Of a DNA stretch of 64,000 nt, positions 10,473 through 22,206 are shown one piece after another. Within the stretch, counting starts at the first letter, position 1. Each line of letters begins with the position of its first letter. Source of the stretch: Hypericum androsaemum (Eukaryota; Streptophyta; Magnoliopsida; Malpighiales; Hypericaceae); the NCBI GenBank assembly GCA_963995505.1, contig OZ023185.1:20719691-20783690 (forward strand), written 5' to 3'. A model generated the notes under the pieces. The model was not told the DNA's origin. It made no database searches and saw only the letters and a list, made by a program, of their open reading frames with translations. The position numbers and the translations under genes are program-made.

Positions 10473-10986
10473 CGTCAACATCGGATCCCTACTACTCGAC
10501 CACCACAGCCAGAACCACCGTCGCTCCGATCACCTCCGCCTCTGGACGTCCTCATTCCGCCGCGTCATCCTCGATGTGCTCAGCTGCGGCGGCTCCTCCC
10601 ACCGCTACGCCTAAAGCGGCGCCGTCTCCGAGGCAGCGGACCGACAAGTCAGAGAAGCTCTCGGACCTGCTGAGCGTCGGAAAGACGGAGAGCGAGAGCG
10701 AGACGAAGAAGAAAGTTGGCGAGTCAGGGACTTGCACCTCGAGGAGGAGGAGGATGGAGAGTCTCGGAGGAGGAGAAGACGAGAAACTGCTCGGCGCGTG
10801 AGATCACTCGCGAAGGAGGACGCGCACGCGCAGGTCACCTTGGCGATGCTGGGAGTGATTCCTCCTCTGGTAGGGATGCTCATTTGGGGGAAACGGAAGA
10901 CGGTGGACGAAAAGACGACGTCGAGTGCCGTATCGATTCCTCCTCTGGTAGGATGCTCATTTGGGGGCATCGACAATGACGCGTGA
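10473..10986 (+). pseudogene. Continuation of the ARM-repeat (PUB-like) gene, degenerate
   Basis: After the duplicated CGTCA the frame continues NIGSLLLDHH and LSCGGSSHRYA, matching plant ARM-repeat proteins that begin MAKCHR, and then stops at a TAA near 10612. Homology resumes in a second frame (KLSDLLSVGKTESESETKKKV) and then in a third (SLAKEDAHAQVTLAMLGVIPP), the last being the start of an armadillo repeat. At least two frameshifts are therefore present. The end is scrambled by a local duplication: a 33-bp segment at about 10857-10890 recurs at about 10935-10967. No further ARM repeats follow. Intact relatives bind partners through ARM repeats, and some also carry a U-box E3 domain, which is not visible here. 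The gene is dead in this haplotype. Confidence 0.65.
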
Positions 10987-11981
10987 GATTCCTTTTTAGT
11001 TTTTTCATTTCATTTCGTTTCATTTTATTTTATTATTATTATTTTTAAATTTAGTAGTGTCTTTTCTTTTTATTTATTATACTTTGGCAGTTACTGTAGT
11101 GATGACTGATGACGCAATTAATAGGACAGATGGGAGACTTTGGGATTTGTTTTTTCTTTTGTAATTCGTCTCTTCCCTTTCTACGAATCTTGATTGATAA
11201 TGGCCGAGTGACGTAAAATTTGGTTGCTTAGTTTGAAGATGAAGAATTTGGCTGTCGTTATCGTTTTCTGTTTGAAATAAAATGGTGGCACATGCATCGC
11301 AAGTGCGTAAATACTAGTTAATATAAAGCTCTTGTTTTGGTTTGGTAGTGTTGCATCTTTTAATCCAATGCTGTTTTAGGGTCCGGACATAATATTTCTT
11401 TTATAACTTAGTTAAAAACCTACAAATTATTACATTCATGTCTATCTCTCGTGAGTTATTTTTTTTTACTATATATAAAGTAAAATATAATTTTTTATTT
11501 ATCTTATCGAATATATTTTAAATTTTCTATTAAAAAATTGCCTGAAACCAAACATATGTATCAAATATAGAAAACTGATCAAATTTTGTTGAAAATCTGG
11601 TTTAAAACGAACTATTAGTACATATCCTCAAATTAAAGAAAGTAATTCAAATAAAACTGAACTCAATATCATATTATGTTAAACCATAACTAACAAATTT
11701 CTAAGCAAAAAAAAGAGAAAAAAGGACAATTGAGTAAAAAAAAAAAACCGAGACAAGGCTCGATACGCACCGGATCATGGTAAAAGACGGGAATCTCAAC
11801 TCTTGAATCGTCAACCACCGGGAAACGCAGTCGTTGAGTAGCGCAGGAGAGCGAGAGACCAACGGAATAATAAAATAAACGGAATAACAAAATTTCCTCC
11901 TTGGGAAATCAACCGCCTCATCTTCGTCGCGACCAAATCGTCTCTTTCCCGGTGTCGATGCACTTGTAAAGCTCGAAAACA
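10987..11981. other. AT-rich intergenic stretch, upstream region of the P4H gene
   Basis: I see no gene in this stretch. A homopurine/homopyrimidine-rich patch (11700-11755) lies before the P4H promoter. The promoter is presumably within the last few hundred bases, but I see no convincing TATA box. Confidence 0.4.
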
Positions 11982-13962
11982 ATGGGAAGCAGAATTACAA
12001 GGGGACGCCTCATCCTACTGTTATGGTGGATATCCATTGCCGGTTGCTTGCTCCATGAAACGGCGGCTTATCCAGGTTCCTCCTCCTCCGCCGTCATCGA
12101 TCCCTCCAAAGTCAGACAAATCTCGTGGAAGCCAAGGTGATCCTCTAGCTTATCTCCTCTCCACGTCGTCGTTTCTCCTGTTTGCTTAGCTTGGTGCCGC
12201 GTCGCCTTTCCTCCTTCGCAGGGCTTTTGTATACGAAGGCTTCCTCACGGACTTGGAGTGCGATCACCTCATCTCTCTCGTGAGTTCTCTCTCTTCCTTT
12301 TTTATTTTTATTTTTGGAATTTGTTGCTATATTTATATGTAGTGATTAGGTGGTTAGATTTGATTGAAATGGAGCAATCGGATGTAGGCGAAGTCGGAGC
12401 TGAAGAGATCGGCGGTGGCGGACAACGAGAGCGGCAAGAGCAAGCTCAGCGAAGTCCGTACCAGCTCCGGCATGTTCATCCCTAAGGCTAAGGTTTAGGC
12501 TTCTTCCTTTATTCTCCTTGTCAAGACCTTGTTCTTATCATTAACTTGTGGATGATGCGTTTGAATTAGGTCGGGCAATGGATGTGAATTGACGATCTCT
12601 TCCTTTCTGGTTGAATTTGGTCTCTTGCTAGATCTGTGCTTACTATTTCTTTCACACCACTCATTGCTTGGATTTGTGCTTATTCGTTGTATTCACTCGC
12701 TCTTGTGTTCCATGGCCATGCTGTTATGGATTTATTGACGTGTTCCATTCGATTTAGAAGAAGGCAGATACAGAAGACTTCTGATTGCATCTGCTGCTTC
12801 TGAATTGTTAGCTTTTCCATCCATTGACTGTTGTAGGATCCAATTGTTGCCGGAATTGAGGACAAGATTTCATCATGGACCTTTCTTCCTAAAGGTATGT
12901 TGCATTTTCTCTTCTTTTTTTTTGGTTCATCTCAGGCCTTCTTTTGTCCCAGTAACCTTTTGCATCTGCCCTTTTCTATCGGAAATCTTTAATCTGTTTG
13001 CCACAACTTATGGAAGTCGTCGGGTACAGGGAGTTCAAGACGATTATGTTGGCCTTTATTTGACCACTTTTACTCTTATCTGGGTAACAAGTATAATCAC
13101 TTCTCTTCCAACTGCAGAAAATGGTGAAGATCTCCAAGTCCTGCATTATGAGCATGGACAAAAGTACGACGCACACTTTGATTACTTTGCTGATAAGATC
13201 AACATTGCCCGTGGCGGACACCGCATGGCAACTGTGCTCATGTATCTCAGTGATGTCGCAAAAGGAGGGGAAACTGTCTTTCCTTCTGCAGAGGTACGAT
13301 ACTGCATCAGCTCCCCCACTCGTGATAAAATGTGCTTCATTACTTGAGAGTATTAGAGTTCGTGGGACAGTGAAGTACCTGTGTTAGGAAGTGTCGTGAA
13401 CTTAGACATCAAGAATAGACGAGTGTCTCTATTTGCTTATTCAATCTCAAAACTGGATTTTGTTTCGAAGCATGACCAGCAATTGTCCTACAGGAACCTC
13501 TGCGTCGTAAAGCATCTGCCAGTGACGGGGATCTTTCAGAATGTGCCAAAAAAGGAATTGCAGGTTAGCATGGAGATAAATGGAAGCGCTGTATGATATC
13601 CGAATTCTTTATGATTCTTTCTGTTGACGCCCTTATATTGTCATTCTTATATTGGATTCATCTCAGTAAAACCACGGAAAGGGGATGCTCTTCTATTCTT
13701 CAGTCTCCTTCCCACTGCCATTCCCGACCCACTTAGCCTCCATGGAGGATGCCCAGTGATTGAGGGTGAAAAGTGGTCAGCCACCAAATGGATTCATGTT
13801 GATTCGTTTGACAAGATCTTGGAGCCTACTGGTAGCTGCACCGACATGAACGAGAGCTGCGACAGATGGGCGGCCCTAGGGGAATGCACGAAAAACCTGG
13901 AGTACATGGTAGGATCTTCCGAGATTCCTGGATATTGCAGGAGAAGCTGTAAGGTATGCTGA
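11982..13962 (+). CDS. P4H4: Prolyl 4-hydroxylase (P4H4-like) with ShK domain, seven exons
   Basis: Exons: 11982-12136, 12222-12279, 12388-12492, 12837-12894, 13118-13293, 13494-13563 and 13667-13962, all GT-AG with consistent phase, giving 305 residues. The enzyme hydroxylates proline in secreted proteins such as extensins and arabinogalactan proteins, using Fe(II), 2-oxoglutarate and O2 in the ER/Golgi. A hydrophobic N-terminal signal or anchor spans about residues 9-24. The catalytic 2OG-Fe(II) fold shows the iron ligands H145 and D147 in AHFDYF and H233 in LHGGCP, with the 2-oxoglutarate lysine K243. Residues 265-305 form a six-cysteine ShK-like domain ending in Cys. Length and exon order match plant P4H proteins of the At5g18900 type. 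No disabling change is seen. It lies at the 5' side of the NSH3 array, as I recall for Arabidopsis chromosome 5. Confidence 0.93.
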
Positions 13963-14394
13963 TTCGCTAATTATAAACCTGTTTTGTGGAACGAGAGCTG
14001 TCATTACCTGTTCTGTATTTTACAGGGTTGGAATTGTTTTTGGTTCTATAGAGAAAAGTTGCAAGGATTCCACATAATGAACAGTTATGATTGCAAACTC
14101 ATTAAATATATGCCCCATGTCTCCCTTCGTGCAAGTACTGCTTATGTTGATTTGGCGACCATCACGTTTAAAGGAAGGAGTTTACAAATGGGCTGGTATC
14201 TAGATTGCGGAGGCCCAGGCCCGTAATGATGTTCTTTGATTTTTTAGCTGGAATTTTTTTTCAGTAAAATTTGAATTCAAGATCTCTTACCTCTTAACCA
14301 ATACCCGGAGGCAATAAAGTATACTCTTCCTTTAAAATCCTCTGAAAGATTCGGTAATTAGAAAATGAACCGGGGCTAAAATTTCATACTAGTG
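13963..14394 (+). other. 3' flank of the P4H gene
   Basis: This stretch holds the 3' UTR of P4H and AT-rich DNA. A weak tRNA-like B-box stretch occurs near 14265-14310. I see no gene. Confidence 0.35.
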
Positions 14395-14800
14395 TCAAAA
14401 ACTCTTTTCCCCAATGGGATCCTCGAGAAAAGTTTTTTCATGGTGTTCTTGGAAAATGCTCATTTTCTTGCATTTTCTGGCACCGAAAAGTGGCGAAAGG
14501 AAGCGTTTCCATGCTAGAAAGGCTGAAAGCGGCGAAAGGAGGCGTTTCCATGCTATAAAGGCTGAAAACAGCGAAAAGGAAGCATTTTTCGGAAAGGCTG
14601 ATAGCCTTACTGCCGAAAAATGGCAATTTCTTGGCATTTTGTGGAAAAGTTTCCGAAAAACAGTACCCTTTCGCCATTTACTGGCACAGAAACCCGCTTC
14701 TCAGTGCCAGAAAATAAGCACTTTTTTGAGAAAACCAGATGAAAAAACATTTCTTGAGGGTCCTATTTGGATTTTTTTAAAACATTACTTCAAAAAATTT
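14395..14800. repeat. Foldback repeat with internal ~37-bp direct repeats
   Basis: The left arm (about 14405-14495) and right arm (about 14690-14785) are imperfect inverted copies, both containing TTTTTTCATS and ATTTTCTGGCAC-type blocks. Between them a unit containing GCGAAAGGARGCGTTTCCATGCTA and AAAGGCTGAAA recurs about three times (14495-14600). The structure is that of a foldback or MITE-like element. I could not fix its ends or a target duplication. Confidence 0.5.
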
Positions 14801-14874
14801 CCCTTGCACCGAAGGAGGGTACACTAATGAATGTTGGGTTGTCGGATCCAATTCGATAAAACATTAAAGCAAGA

Positions 14875-15878
14875 GCCTAAAAAAAATCTCCATTCTCTCT
14901 CCTCTACGCTTCCATTTTCTTGGTGAAACTTTCCCCTACTTGGTGAAACTTCTTTCCTTTTCTTAGTTATCCTCTCACCCTTCTTCCTATATCTCTCCTG
15001 TTGTTCTTCTTTCAGGTCTTCCGCCATTTTCCTGGTGTTTCAAGGTCTGGTGGTCAGATCTTTCTAGATTCGGCGACTCCTTGGGAACTCTGCCCGTGGT
15101 CGGCCAGTCACTCCTCGGGCCCGACCGTCACCTCTAGCATAACCTGCCTTCACCATAATCTCACCATACTTCAGCCTCAGCACTCTGACCGTCACTGTCA
15201 CGGCCTCTCGGTCTCGCCGCCATTCTCCTAAAGTTGGCCCATCCACGGGCTAGTTAGAGTGCACCTTCTGTGGTTCCAGGGAGGGTTGGTCGCCGTTGAC
15301 CTCTCCCCTGATTAGCTTTCTCTGTTTATGGCTTATTTTACTATGTCTTATGTTCGTTGTTGTAGGAATTTCTTATGTTGCTGTTGATGTTCTTTGTCTT
15401 CTTATTATGTTTGTTGTTCTTATTGTGTTAACCCTCGAACCACGTCTGTTTTGTGGTTTCAGGTTTAGATTTAATTTTATCTGCTTATACTTTTGCTTGG
15501 ATCAACCTTGGCTTGATTTAAGTTGCGTACAGATCTCGAAACTTTTGCGGTTGTGGCAGGTGGATAAATTTATCTCGGTTGGACTTGTCCGATCTTTGCT
15601 CTTATTTGCATGCATCTCGTACGAATTCAAATGCCTACGAGGTTGCGTCTATGACGTAACCTTGTGGTTATTAGCCGTAGCTTGTCTCGGCAGTTTCTCG
15701 CCTTGGACGTTAGCTCTAGTAGCTTCTCATCCGCTCTTCGCTTCCACCCATGCCATTCTGTTACTTCCTGTTTGGTTTTCGCTTTCTGTCTGGTGTCTTC
15801 GTTGTTTGTCTATGTTTTTATTTCTTCTGTTTTGTAACCCGTGTGCTTAATATAGGCTTCGCGACACTCTTCTGGAAA
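14875..15878 (+). mobile_element. ~1-kb insertion with 16-bp target duplication (non-LTR type)
   Basis: AAACATTAAAGCAAGA occurs at 14859-14874 and again at 16581-16596, separated only by this segment and the MITE listed next. A 16-bp duplication and an A-rich right end suggest insertion by target-primed reverse transcription. The segment has a pyrimidine-rich start and a T-rich, hydrophobic-coding right half, but no recognisable reverse transcriptase. It may be a LINE with its coding body deleted, a long SINE or a retro-inserted transcript. A 184-codon frame at 15296-15850 starts with TTG and looks spurious. Confidence 0.55.
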
Positions 15879-15887
15879 AAATATTAA

Positions 15888-16580
15888 GGAAAAAGTCTCA
15901 TTTAGTACCTTATGGTGTCAGACTTTCAGAATTAAGGCCATGTTATTTCAAATTAGAAATTTAATACTCTGTGGTTTACACACTTTTTCCCGGGCAGGTC
16001 CACGGTAGTTGCTCGACCAAATATGCTTGAAACGGTACTGTTTTTGTGTCCACATGGCTGACACGTGGCAAGTGATCGAGTTAAGTCGACGATTACGTGT
16101 CGTCTAGTAAATCACCCAAATTTGTTTATATTTTTTCAAAAACTCATTATTTTTTCAAAACCCCTATTTCTCCAAATTTGTTGATTAACCAGTGAAGGAC
16201 GCTCCGATTTGGAATTTTTTTCCTTCATCCACCCCGGGCTTCCTTCTTTAGTACTTATCTTTACTCGGCTCCAATATTTGTTCATTTATTGGAGAAATAG
16301 GGCTTTTATAGCATTAAAATAATGGATTTTTTGAAAAAATATAAACAAATTTGAGACCGAAAGGGTAATTTACCAGACAACACGTAATCATCGACTTAAC
16401 CTAATCACTTGCCACGTGGACACAAAAACGGTACTGTTTCGAGCATATTTGGCCGGGCAGCTACCCTGGACTTGCCTGAGAAAAAGTGTGTAAACCACAT
16501 GTATGAAATTTCAAATTTGAAATCACATGGCTTTAATTCTGAAAGACCGAAACTACAGGATACTAAATAGGACTTTTCCC
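15888..16580. mobile_element. Mutator-type MITE with ~290-bp terminal inverted repeats
   Basis: The termini are GGAAAAAGTC (left) and GACTTTTCCC (right). The inverted arms, about 15888-16180 and 16288-16580, pair over most of their length, including the CACGTGGCAAGTGAT region. The flanking 9-mers AAATATTAA (15879-15887) and AAACATTAA (16581-16589) match at eight of nine positions, the target length typical of Mutator-like elements. There is no coding capacity. The element landed inside one copy of the 16-bp duplication of the neighbouring insertion, so it is the younger of the two. Confidence 0.8.
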
Positions 16581-16596
16581 AAACATTAAAGCAAGA

Positions 16597-17482
16597 CATC
16601 ATTTTCTTTGGTGGGTGGGACAGGTGTCAACGTCTTTCTGATTGCAACGACTATCTTTGGGATCCAAATCTTATATTCATCTGGAAAATATTATTTTACT
16701 TGGTAAATTAATAACCATTTAGAATGTTGAGTTTCCAAAGCCACATGTATCTAACTTTGCTGGGAAATTTGGAAAGCTACAAAAGATATAGACCCATAGG
16801 ATTATATTTTCAAATAGAATATCAATCATAGAATAAGGCGGAGCCCAAACCTTATCTACGATCTAATTTACCACATTGCATACAGATTATATAGAAGAGA
16901 ATCCACGGATGTGACTCGTTCAAAGTGCTTTGGACTAGATATCGTATCCCAAATCAACAAATGCAAATCCCCCTATAATAAATCCAAACATTAAAGTGGT
17001 AATGGTGGGAAGATTGTGCGAATATACATACAATACAACAAAAGGGCGGTCGTGCTATTTGTGACAATACCCAAAATTGACTTGGCGCCTGAATGCAAAG
17101 AGTTTGTTCAATCAATTTTACAGAGAAAATCTATTATTGTTCGTAATCGTTCTCTAATCTAAATATATAAATATCTAAATTTGAATGACAAAAGTTGTAC
17201 TGCTCATTGACTGGATCAAATTCTGGCTAATCCTCGGAAGTGGGTGTTCATGTACCGGAAATTTCGGCTAGAAATAAGTAATACCCAAAAGGCGAGCTGC
17301 AATTTTAGGCCTTTTAATCTGGCCCCTGTCCAGTTCCTTTAACACAAAATGCATTGTTTAATCTACTCCAAAGGTGCTGCCTTTAGCTTTTCAATTGTGC
17401 AACAACTTCTCAAGATCATTGCTTTAGCTCACAGAGGCCAAACCTTTGTTGGTTTGTGGGTCCAAAAGAACAGGGTTCATAG
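16597..17482. other. Intergenic region, former upstream region of the AHP gene
   Basis: There is no coding sequence that I recognise. Because the copia element at 17488-22464 landed just before the AHP start codon, the original AHP promoter should lie in this stretch, now 5 kb away from the gene. Confidence 0.5.
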
Positions 17483-17487
17483 TTAGC

Positions 17488-17745
17488 TACTAAGAAACTT
17501 CATATAAGGAGAAAGAAGGAGAAATGAAGTTGTAGAGATTTTGATTTATGAATGAACAACTTAAAAAAATAATGATGTACAACATGGATATTTATACTAA
17601 GAAATGAATCTACCTAGTTGTATAAACAAATAATAAAGGAAGAAAATGAGGAGAAAATTAAGGAGGAAAATGAGGAAGAAATTAAGGAAGCATGTTCCTT
17701 AATTTCCTCCCTGAATCAAGGAAGAATGTTCCTTCAATTTTAACA
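17488..17745 (-). repeat. Left (3') LTR of copia 1
   Basis: This LTR is 258 bp and directly repeated at 22207-22464. It contains a minus-strand TATAAATA-like box and, near its 5' end, a poly-purine segment with repeated AATTAAGGA text. A polypurine tract abuts it at 17746-17755. Confidence 0.9.
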
Positions 17746-18601
17746 TTCCCCCGCAAGCTGGATTGTGGATGCTCAACAGTCCCAGCTTGAAAACATGATG
17801 AAGGAACAAAGATGACGGTAGAGGCTTGGTTAATACATCCGCTGTTTGGTGAAGTGCAGGGACATTGAAGAGTCTGATCAGCCCATCTTGAATTTTCTCT
17901 CGCACCAAGTGGCAATCAATCTCGATGTGTTTTGTCCTCTCGTGAAACACAGGATTTTCAGCTATATGTATCGCTGATTGACTATTGCAGAAGACAGCAG
18001 CAGGTAGAGTGTGTTGAATCCTTAAATCTCTGAGCAAGTAAGTGATCCATTGAATTTCGCAGCTCACAGATGCTAAGGCTCGATATTCAGCTTCAGAAAA
18101 ACTTCTTGAAATTGTCTGTTGTTTCTTTGATTTCCATGAGATAAGGGAGCCTCCTATATAGACACAGTAACCAGTAGTAGAACGCCTAGTATCAGGGCAT
18201 CCTGCCCTATCAGCATCACAGAAGGCCATGATTTTGAGTTTAGTATTGCTGGGGAAGAACAAGCCCAAACCTGGATGCCCTTTGATATATCTAAGAATAC
18301 GGTGTACTGCCTTTTTGTGTATAATCAGTGGTGCACTCAAAAACTGACTGAGTTGATGAGTAGAGTAACAGATGTCAAGTCGAGTGTTGGTTAAGTAAAG
18401 AAGTTTACCAATCAACTGTCTGTAATGTGTGACATCTTCAACTGGGGGAGAATCTTCAGAGTGACTTAGTCTCTGATTTTGCACCATGGGAGTCTGCATT
18501 ATCTTGCAATTAATAAAACCAGCATCTTTCAAGAGATTGATGGCATATTGTCTTTCACAAATGTGAATGCCAGTATTAGATCTAGCCACTTCCATTTCCA
18601 A
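17699..18601 (-). pseudogene. Copia 1 RNase H domain
   Basis: The 300-codon frame carries the C-terminal end of RT (LIGKLLYLTNTRLDICYS, HRILRYIKG) and the copia RNase H with FCDADRAGCPDTRRST, the SWKSKKQQTISRS block and SEAEYRALA. The usual reading around the first aspartate is D.DWAG, so the Trp position is Arg here. It runs slightly past the internal region into the LTR and is out of frame with the RT frame upstream. Confidence 0.85.
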
Positions 18602-19188
18602 AAAAAATTTAGCTTCCCAAGGTCTTTTATCTTCAATTTAGTGTCTAAGAAACTTTTGATCTCCTGTATGTGGATAAAAGATGTTCCTGCTACAATTATA
18701 TCATCGACGTACACCAAGAGGCAAGTAAAAAAGCCATCTTTATGTAAGGTAAACATGGAGTAGTCAGATTTGGCTTGTGTAAAACTAAAAAATAGCAGCA
18801 ATGATGTAAGTTTTTTGAACCACTGCCTGTTGGCCTGCTTGAGGCCATAGAGAGACTTCCTTAGTTTGCACACTCTGTTGCCAGGAGCTGAGAACCCAGG
18901 TGGAAGTTGCATATATACTTCCTCATGAAGATCACCATGTAGGAAGGCATTATTAACATCTAGTTGCTCCAAAAACCAGTTCTGACTAGCAGCAACTGCC
19001 AAAATCATTCTGACAGTAGTCATTTTGACTACAGGTGAAAAGGTGTCTAAGTAATCAATGCCAAAAGCTTGATTGTAGCCTTTATCAACTAACCTGGCCT
19101 TAAACTTTTCAATACTCCCATCAACATGTCTCTTGACTTTAAAGGTCCATCTACAACTAATTGCATGTTCGCAAGGAGGAAGAGGCAC
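18529..19188 (-). pseudogene. Copia 1 reverse transcriptase
   Basis: The frame carries typical RVT_2 blocks: [54 protein letters not shown] and the catalytic VYVDDI. It overlaps the RNase H frame in another phase, so a frameshift lies near 18590. Confidence 0.88.
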
Positions 19189-20011
19189 TACATTTCATAT
19201 ATTGTTAGCTTCAAGTACAGCTAGTTCTGCATTCATGGCTTTCTTCCAGCACGGCATCTCATAAGCTTCTGCAAAGATCTCTGGCTCTCTAATACTGTCA
19301 AGTGCTGTAACAAACACCTTATGGGATGATCCAAGATAATCAGTTGTGAGCACAGAAGAAATATGATATAGAACTGATCTAGGATGGTCAGAAACCTGAG
19401 TACCTTTACCTGCAGAATTTGACGAGCTCTGCTGAGAGATAAGGGAAGAGGTGATATAGTTTTGTAGGTAGCCAGGTTCATGTCTGGTTCTAGAGGATCT
19501 CCTGAAGTTTCAGGTGGTTGATCAAGTTGTGTGGGAAGTTGATCTTCAGTGGGATCTGGCAGTACAAGAAGCTCTGGGTTAGGTAATGGTAGTTGTGCAT
19601 CTTGCATATCTAGATGTAGTGGAGTGATTCCCAGAGTAGGTGTTATAGAAGGAAATATGGAGGGAGATGGTAAGGTGGTTTAGAATGGAAAGATGTGCTC
19701 ATAGAATTTCAGATCTCTAGAAGTAAAGGTAGTGTGATTGTCCAAGTCATACAACCTATAACCCTTTATCCCACTTGTGTAGCCTATACAAACACATCTT
19801 CTTGCTCTAGAATCAGATTTGATAGGCTTGGAAAATGTTGCAGCGTAGCATAAGCAACCAAAAATTTTACATGGTTGAAGGTAGGAGGCTTTTTGTGGAG
19901 GATTTCAAATGGAGTTTTGTTTGACAAAGGAATGGAAGGAGTGATATTGATCAAGTGCATATCATGTAAGATGCAAGCAGACCAAAATTGAAGAGGGAGA
20001 TAAGCTTGGAA

Positions 20012-20638
20012 TCAAATGGCTCTTGCTACATTAAGAATGTGTTGATGTTTTCTTTCAACACGACCATTTTGTTGTGGTATGTATGCACAAGTTGTTTCAT
20101 GAAGAATCCCTTTATGTTGGAAAAAAGAATGCATAAGGAATTCTCCACCCTGATCTGATCTGATCCTTTTGACAGAAGAATTAAACTGTCTTTCAACCAT
20201 AGTGCAAAATTTTTTGAGATTTGAACAAGATTCAGATTTGGTTTTCATCAAATATACCCAAGTGGCTCTAAAATAATCATTAACAATGGTTAAGAAATAA
20301 GTGTAACCATCATAAGAAGGGACAGAGTATGGACCCCAAACATCCACATGTATCAAATCAAAGCAAGACTTTGCTGTATTCAAGCTGGAAGGAAAATAAT
20401 TTCTCTTTTGTTTGGCATAATGACAGTAGTCACAAGGTAAATTAGCTCCTACAGAGATAGAGGGATACAACTTCTGAAGTAGCAAGAGTTTAGAACTAGG
20501 AATGTGACCTAGTCTACAATGCCAGAGATCTAATTTATGCTGAATATAGTTATTGGTAGTACCCAAACAGGTTGATTGGGTAGTGTCTGGGTTGAGGATG
20601 TATAGGCCATGGGATCTCTCAGCATTGCCAATCCTCAT
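20012..20638 (-). pseudogene. Copia 1 integrase (GAG-pre-integrase and core)
   Basis: The frame contains the zinc-binding HCRLGH and CDYCHYAKQKR, then the core with HVDVWGPY, SDQGGEF and the glutamate in QQNGRVERKHQ. It is in the same frame as the protease segment upstream, separated from it by a single TAG near 20651-20653 where relatives usually have Gln. The frame ends after the catalytic glutamate, so the C-terminal part is out of phase. Confidence 0.88.
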
Positions 20639-20653
20639 CTGTGTGGTAAGGTC

Positions 20654-21355
20654 CTATATTGAGCAACAAGTAGAGTTGAAAGTCAGTGACACTGAAAGAT
20701 CTTTTGCTAGCTTGCTGATCAGATTAAATGCAAAAGAAGCGACATAAAGCACATTGAATAAGTACAATTTTGCAGATAATTGTATAGTGCCAATATGACT
20801 TGCTTGAACTTTGCTCCCATTTGGTAAGGTGATATAAACAGGATCCACTGACTTGTATTCAACAAACCACTTAGTTGAACAAGTCATATGAGTGGAAGCT
20901 CCTGAGTCCAGAATCCAGGCCTCGGATCCAATGGGCATATTCTGATCTCCCTGCAGATTACAGATTGAAAAAGTACCTGCTGAATTCATCTTGGGATCAG
21001 ACCGGTGAGTCATTGAATTCACTTTGGAATCATAAGCTTCTTCTGTAATAGGTCCTGCAGAATGAGCTGTCATCTGCCCTTGGGAGAGTATTTTCTGCAT
21101 CATATTCATCAGTCCTCTCATCTGCTCCTGGCTAAAATCATAGTTCCCAGTAAGATTGCTTGATGATTCACCATGCGCTGCTGCAATCACCTGGCCATTT
21201 TTTGGTTTTGGCTTCCAACCAGGTGGGAAACCATGCAACTTAAAACACTTCTCAATGGTGTGTCCCTCTCTGTGACAGTGTGTACAAAAGGGTTTCTTTA
21301 AACCAAAGCGCTTAGCAGTATATTGGGTAGCAAGCACAGCAGCAGAATCATTCAC
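20654..21355 (-). pseudogene. Copia 1 nucleocapsid zinc knuckle and aspartic protease
   Basis: A CX2CX4HX4C knuckle (CTHCHREGHTIEKC) is followed by the copia protease block AWILDSGASTHMT with Asp-Ser-Gly. The frame is shifted relative to the gag frame at 21352-22161. Confidence 0.85.
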
Positions 21356-22161
21356 AACATGTGAAAAAAAATGGCAGGAGCAGCATTTGGTTTAGGTAGT
21401 AGAGGTAAGTCTATAATTTGTCTTTCATGTTGAGTGACTAAGTACATAACTCTAGTCATTGTAGGAAGTGGATCAAGCATCAAAATCTGGGTCCTAACAG
21501 TAGAAAAAATGTCATTCAAACCTGTCAGGAATCCCATGATGTGATCTTGTGCAAGTTGCTCTGCCATCTGAGTGGTTGCAGCACAGGTAATGTGGGCATC
21601 TGGGGTACATTTGCAGGCGGGTAGAGGACGAAACTGAACCAACTGGTCCCAAAGAGATTTGTATCTTGAGAAATACTCATTGACAGAGAGTATTCCCTGA
21701 GAATAGTTGGAGATTTCCTTCCTCAAATTGGCAATCTTGACGAAGTCTCCACGGCCAAAATGCTCACGGAGGTGGTCCCACATATCCGTAGCTGAATCGA
21801 ACCAAAGAAGGCTTTCTCCAAGGTCTGGTTCAATGGAGCGAATCAACCACCTTATCACCAAGGTGTTGTATCTCTTCCAAGAAGGGAACAGAGCATCCTC
21901 CCGACTTGGGACTGCAATGGTTTTGTCAACAAAACCCAGCTTATTCTTGGATTCGAGAGATTGACTTATAGCTCGTACCCAAGAGTGATAATTTTTCTCG
22001 TTAAGGAGAGGGGAGACTAGAACTTCAGCGGGGCTCTCCCCTGGATGTACATAAAATGGATTTGTAAATTCACCAGTAGGGACTCGCGCAGATTGTATCA
22101 CTGCCATTTTGTTGATAGATTTCTGAAAGTAAGAGGAAGGAGAAGAAGAGGAACAAGACAA
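21352..22161 (-). pseudogene. Copia 1 Gag
   Basis: This 269-codon frame begins near the PBS and carries the Retrotran_gag_3 and UBN2 type blocks, including NPFYVHPGESPAEVLVSPLL, NYHSWVRAI and SLWDQL. It forms the virus-like-particle shell in active relatives. Confidence 0.85.
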
Positions 22162-22193
22162 TATTTTTCAAGCGGAAGAGTACAGAGATTTAA

Positions 22194-22206
22194 TGCTCTG
22201 ATACCA
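22194..22206 (-). other. Methionine-tRNA primer-binding site of copia 1
   Basis: TGGTATCAGAGCA on the minus strand lies directly beside the right LTR. It is the standard initiator-Met tRNA primer site of plant copia elements. Confidence 0.9.

Noticed and set aside
15296..15850. Hydrophobic 184-codon frame
   Set aside because: It starts at TTG, lies in T-rich DNA within a probable insertion, and shows no family motif. Leu/Phe/Val richness follows from base composition.
20553..20747. Plus-strand frame over copia 1
   Set aside because: It is a shadow of the integrase and protease coding strand.
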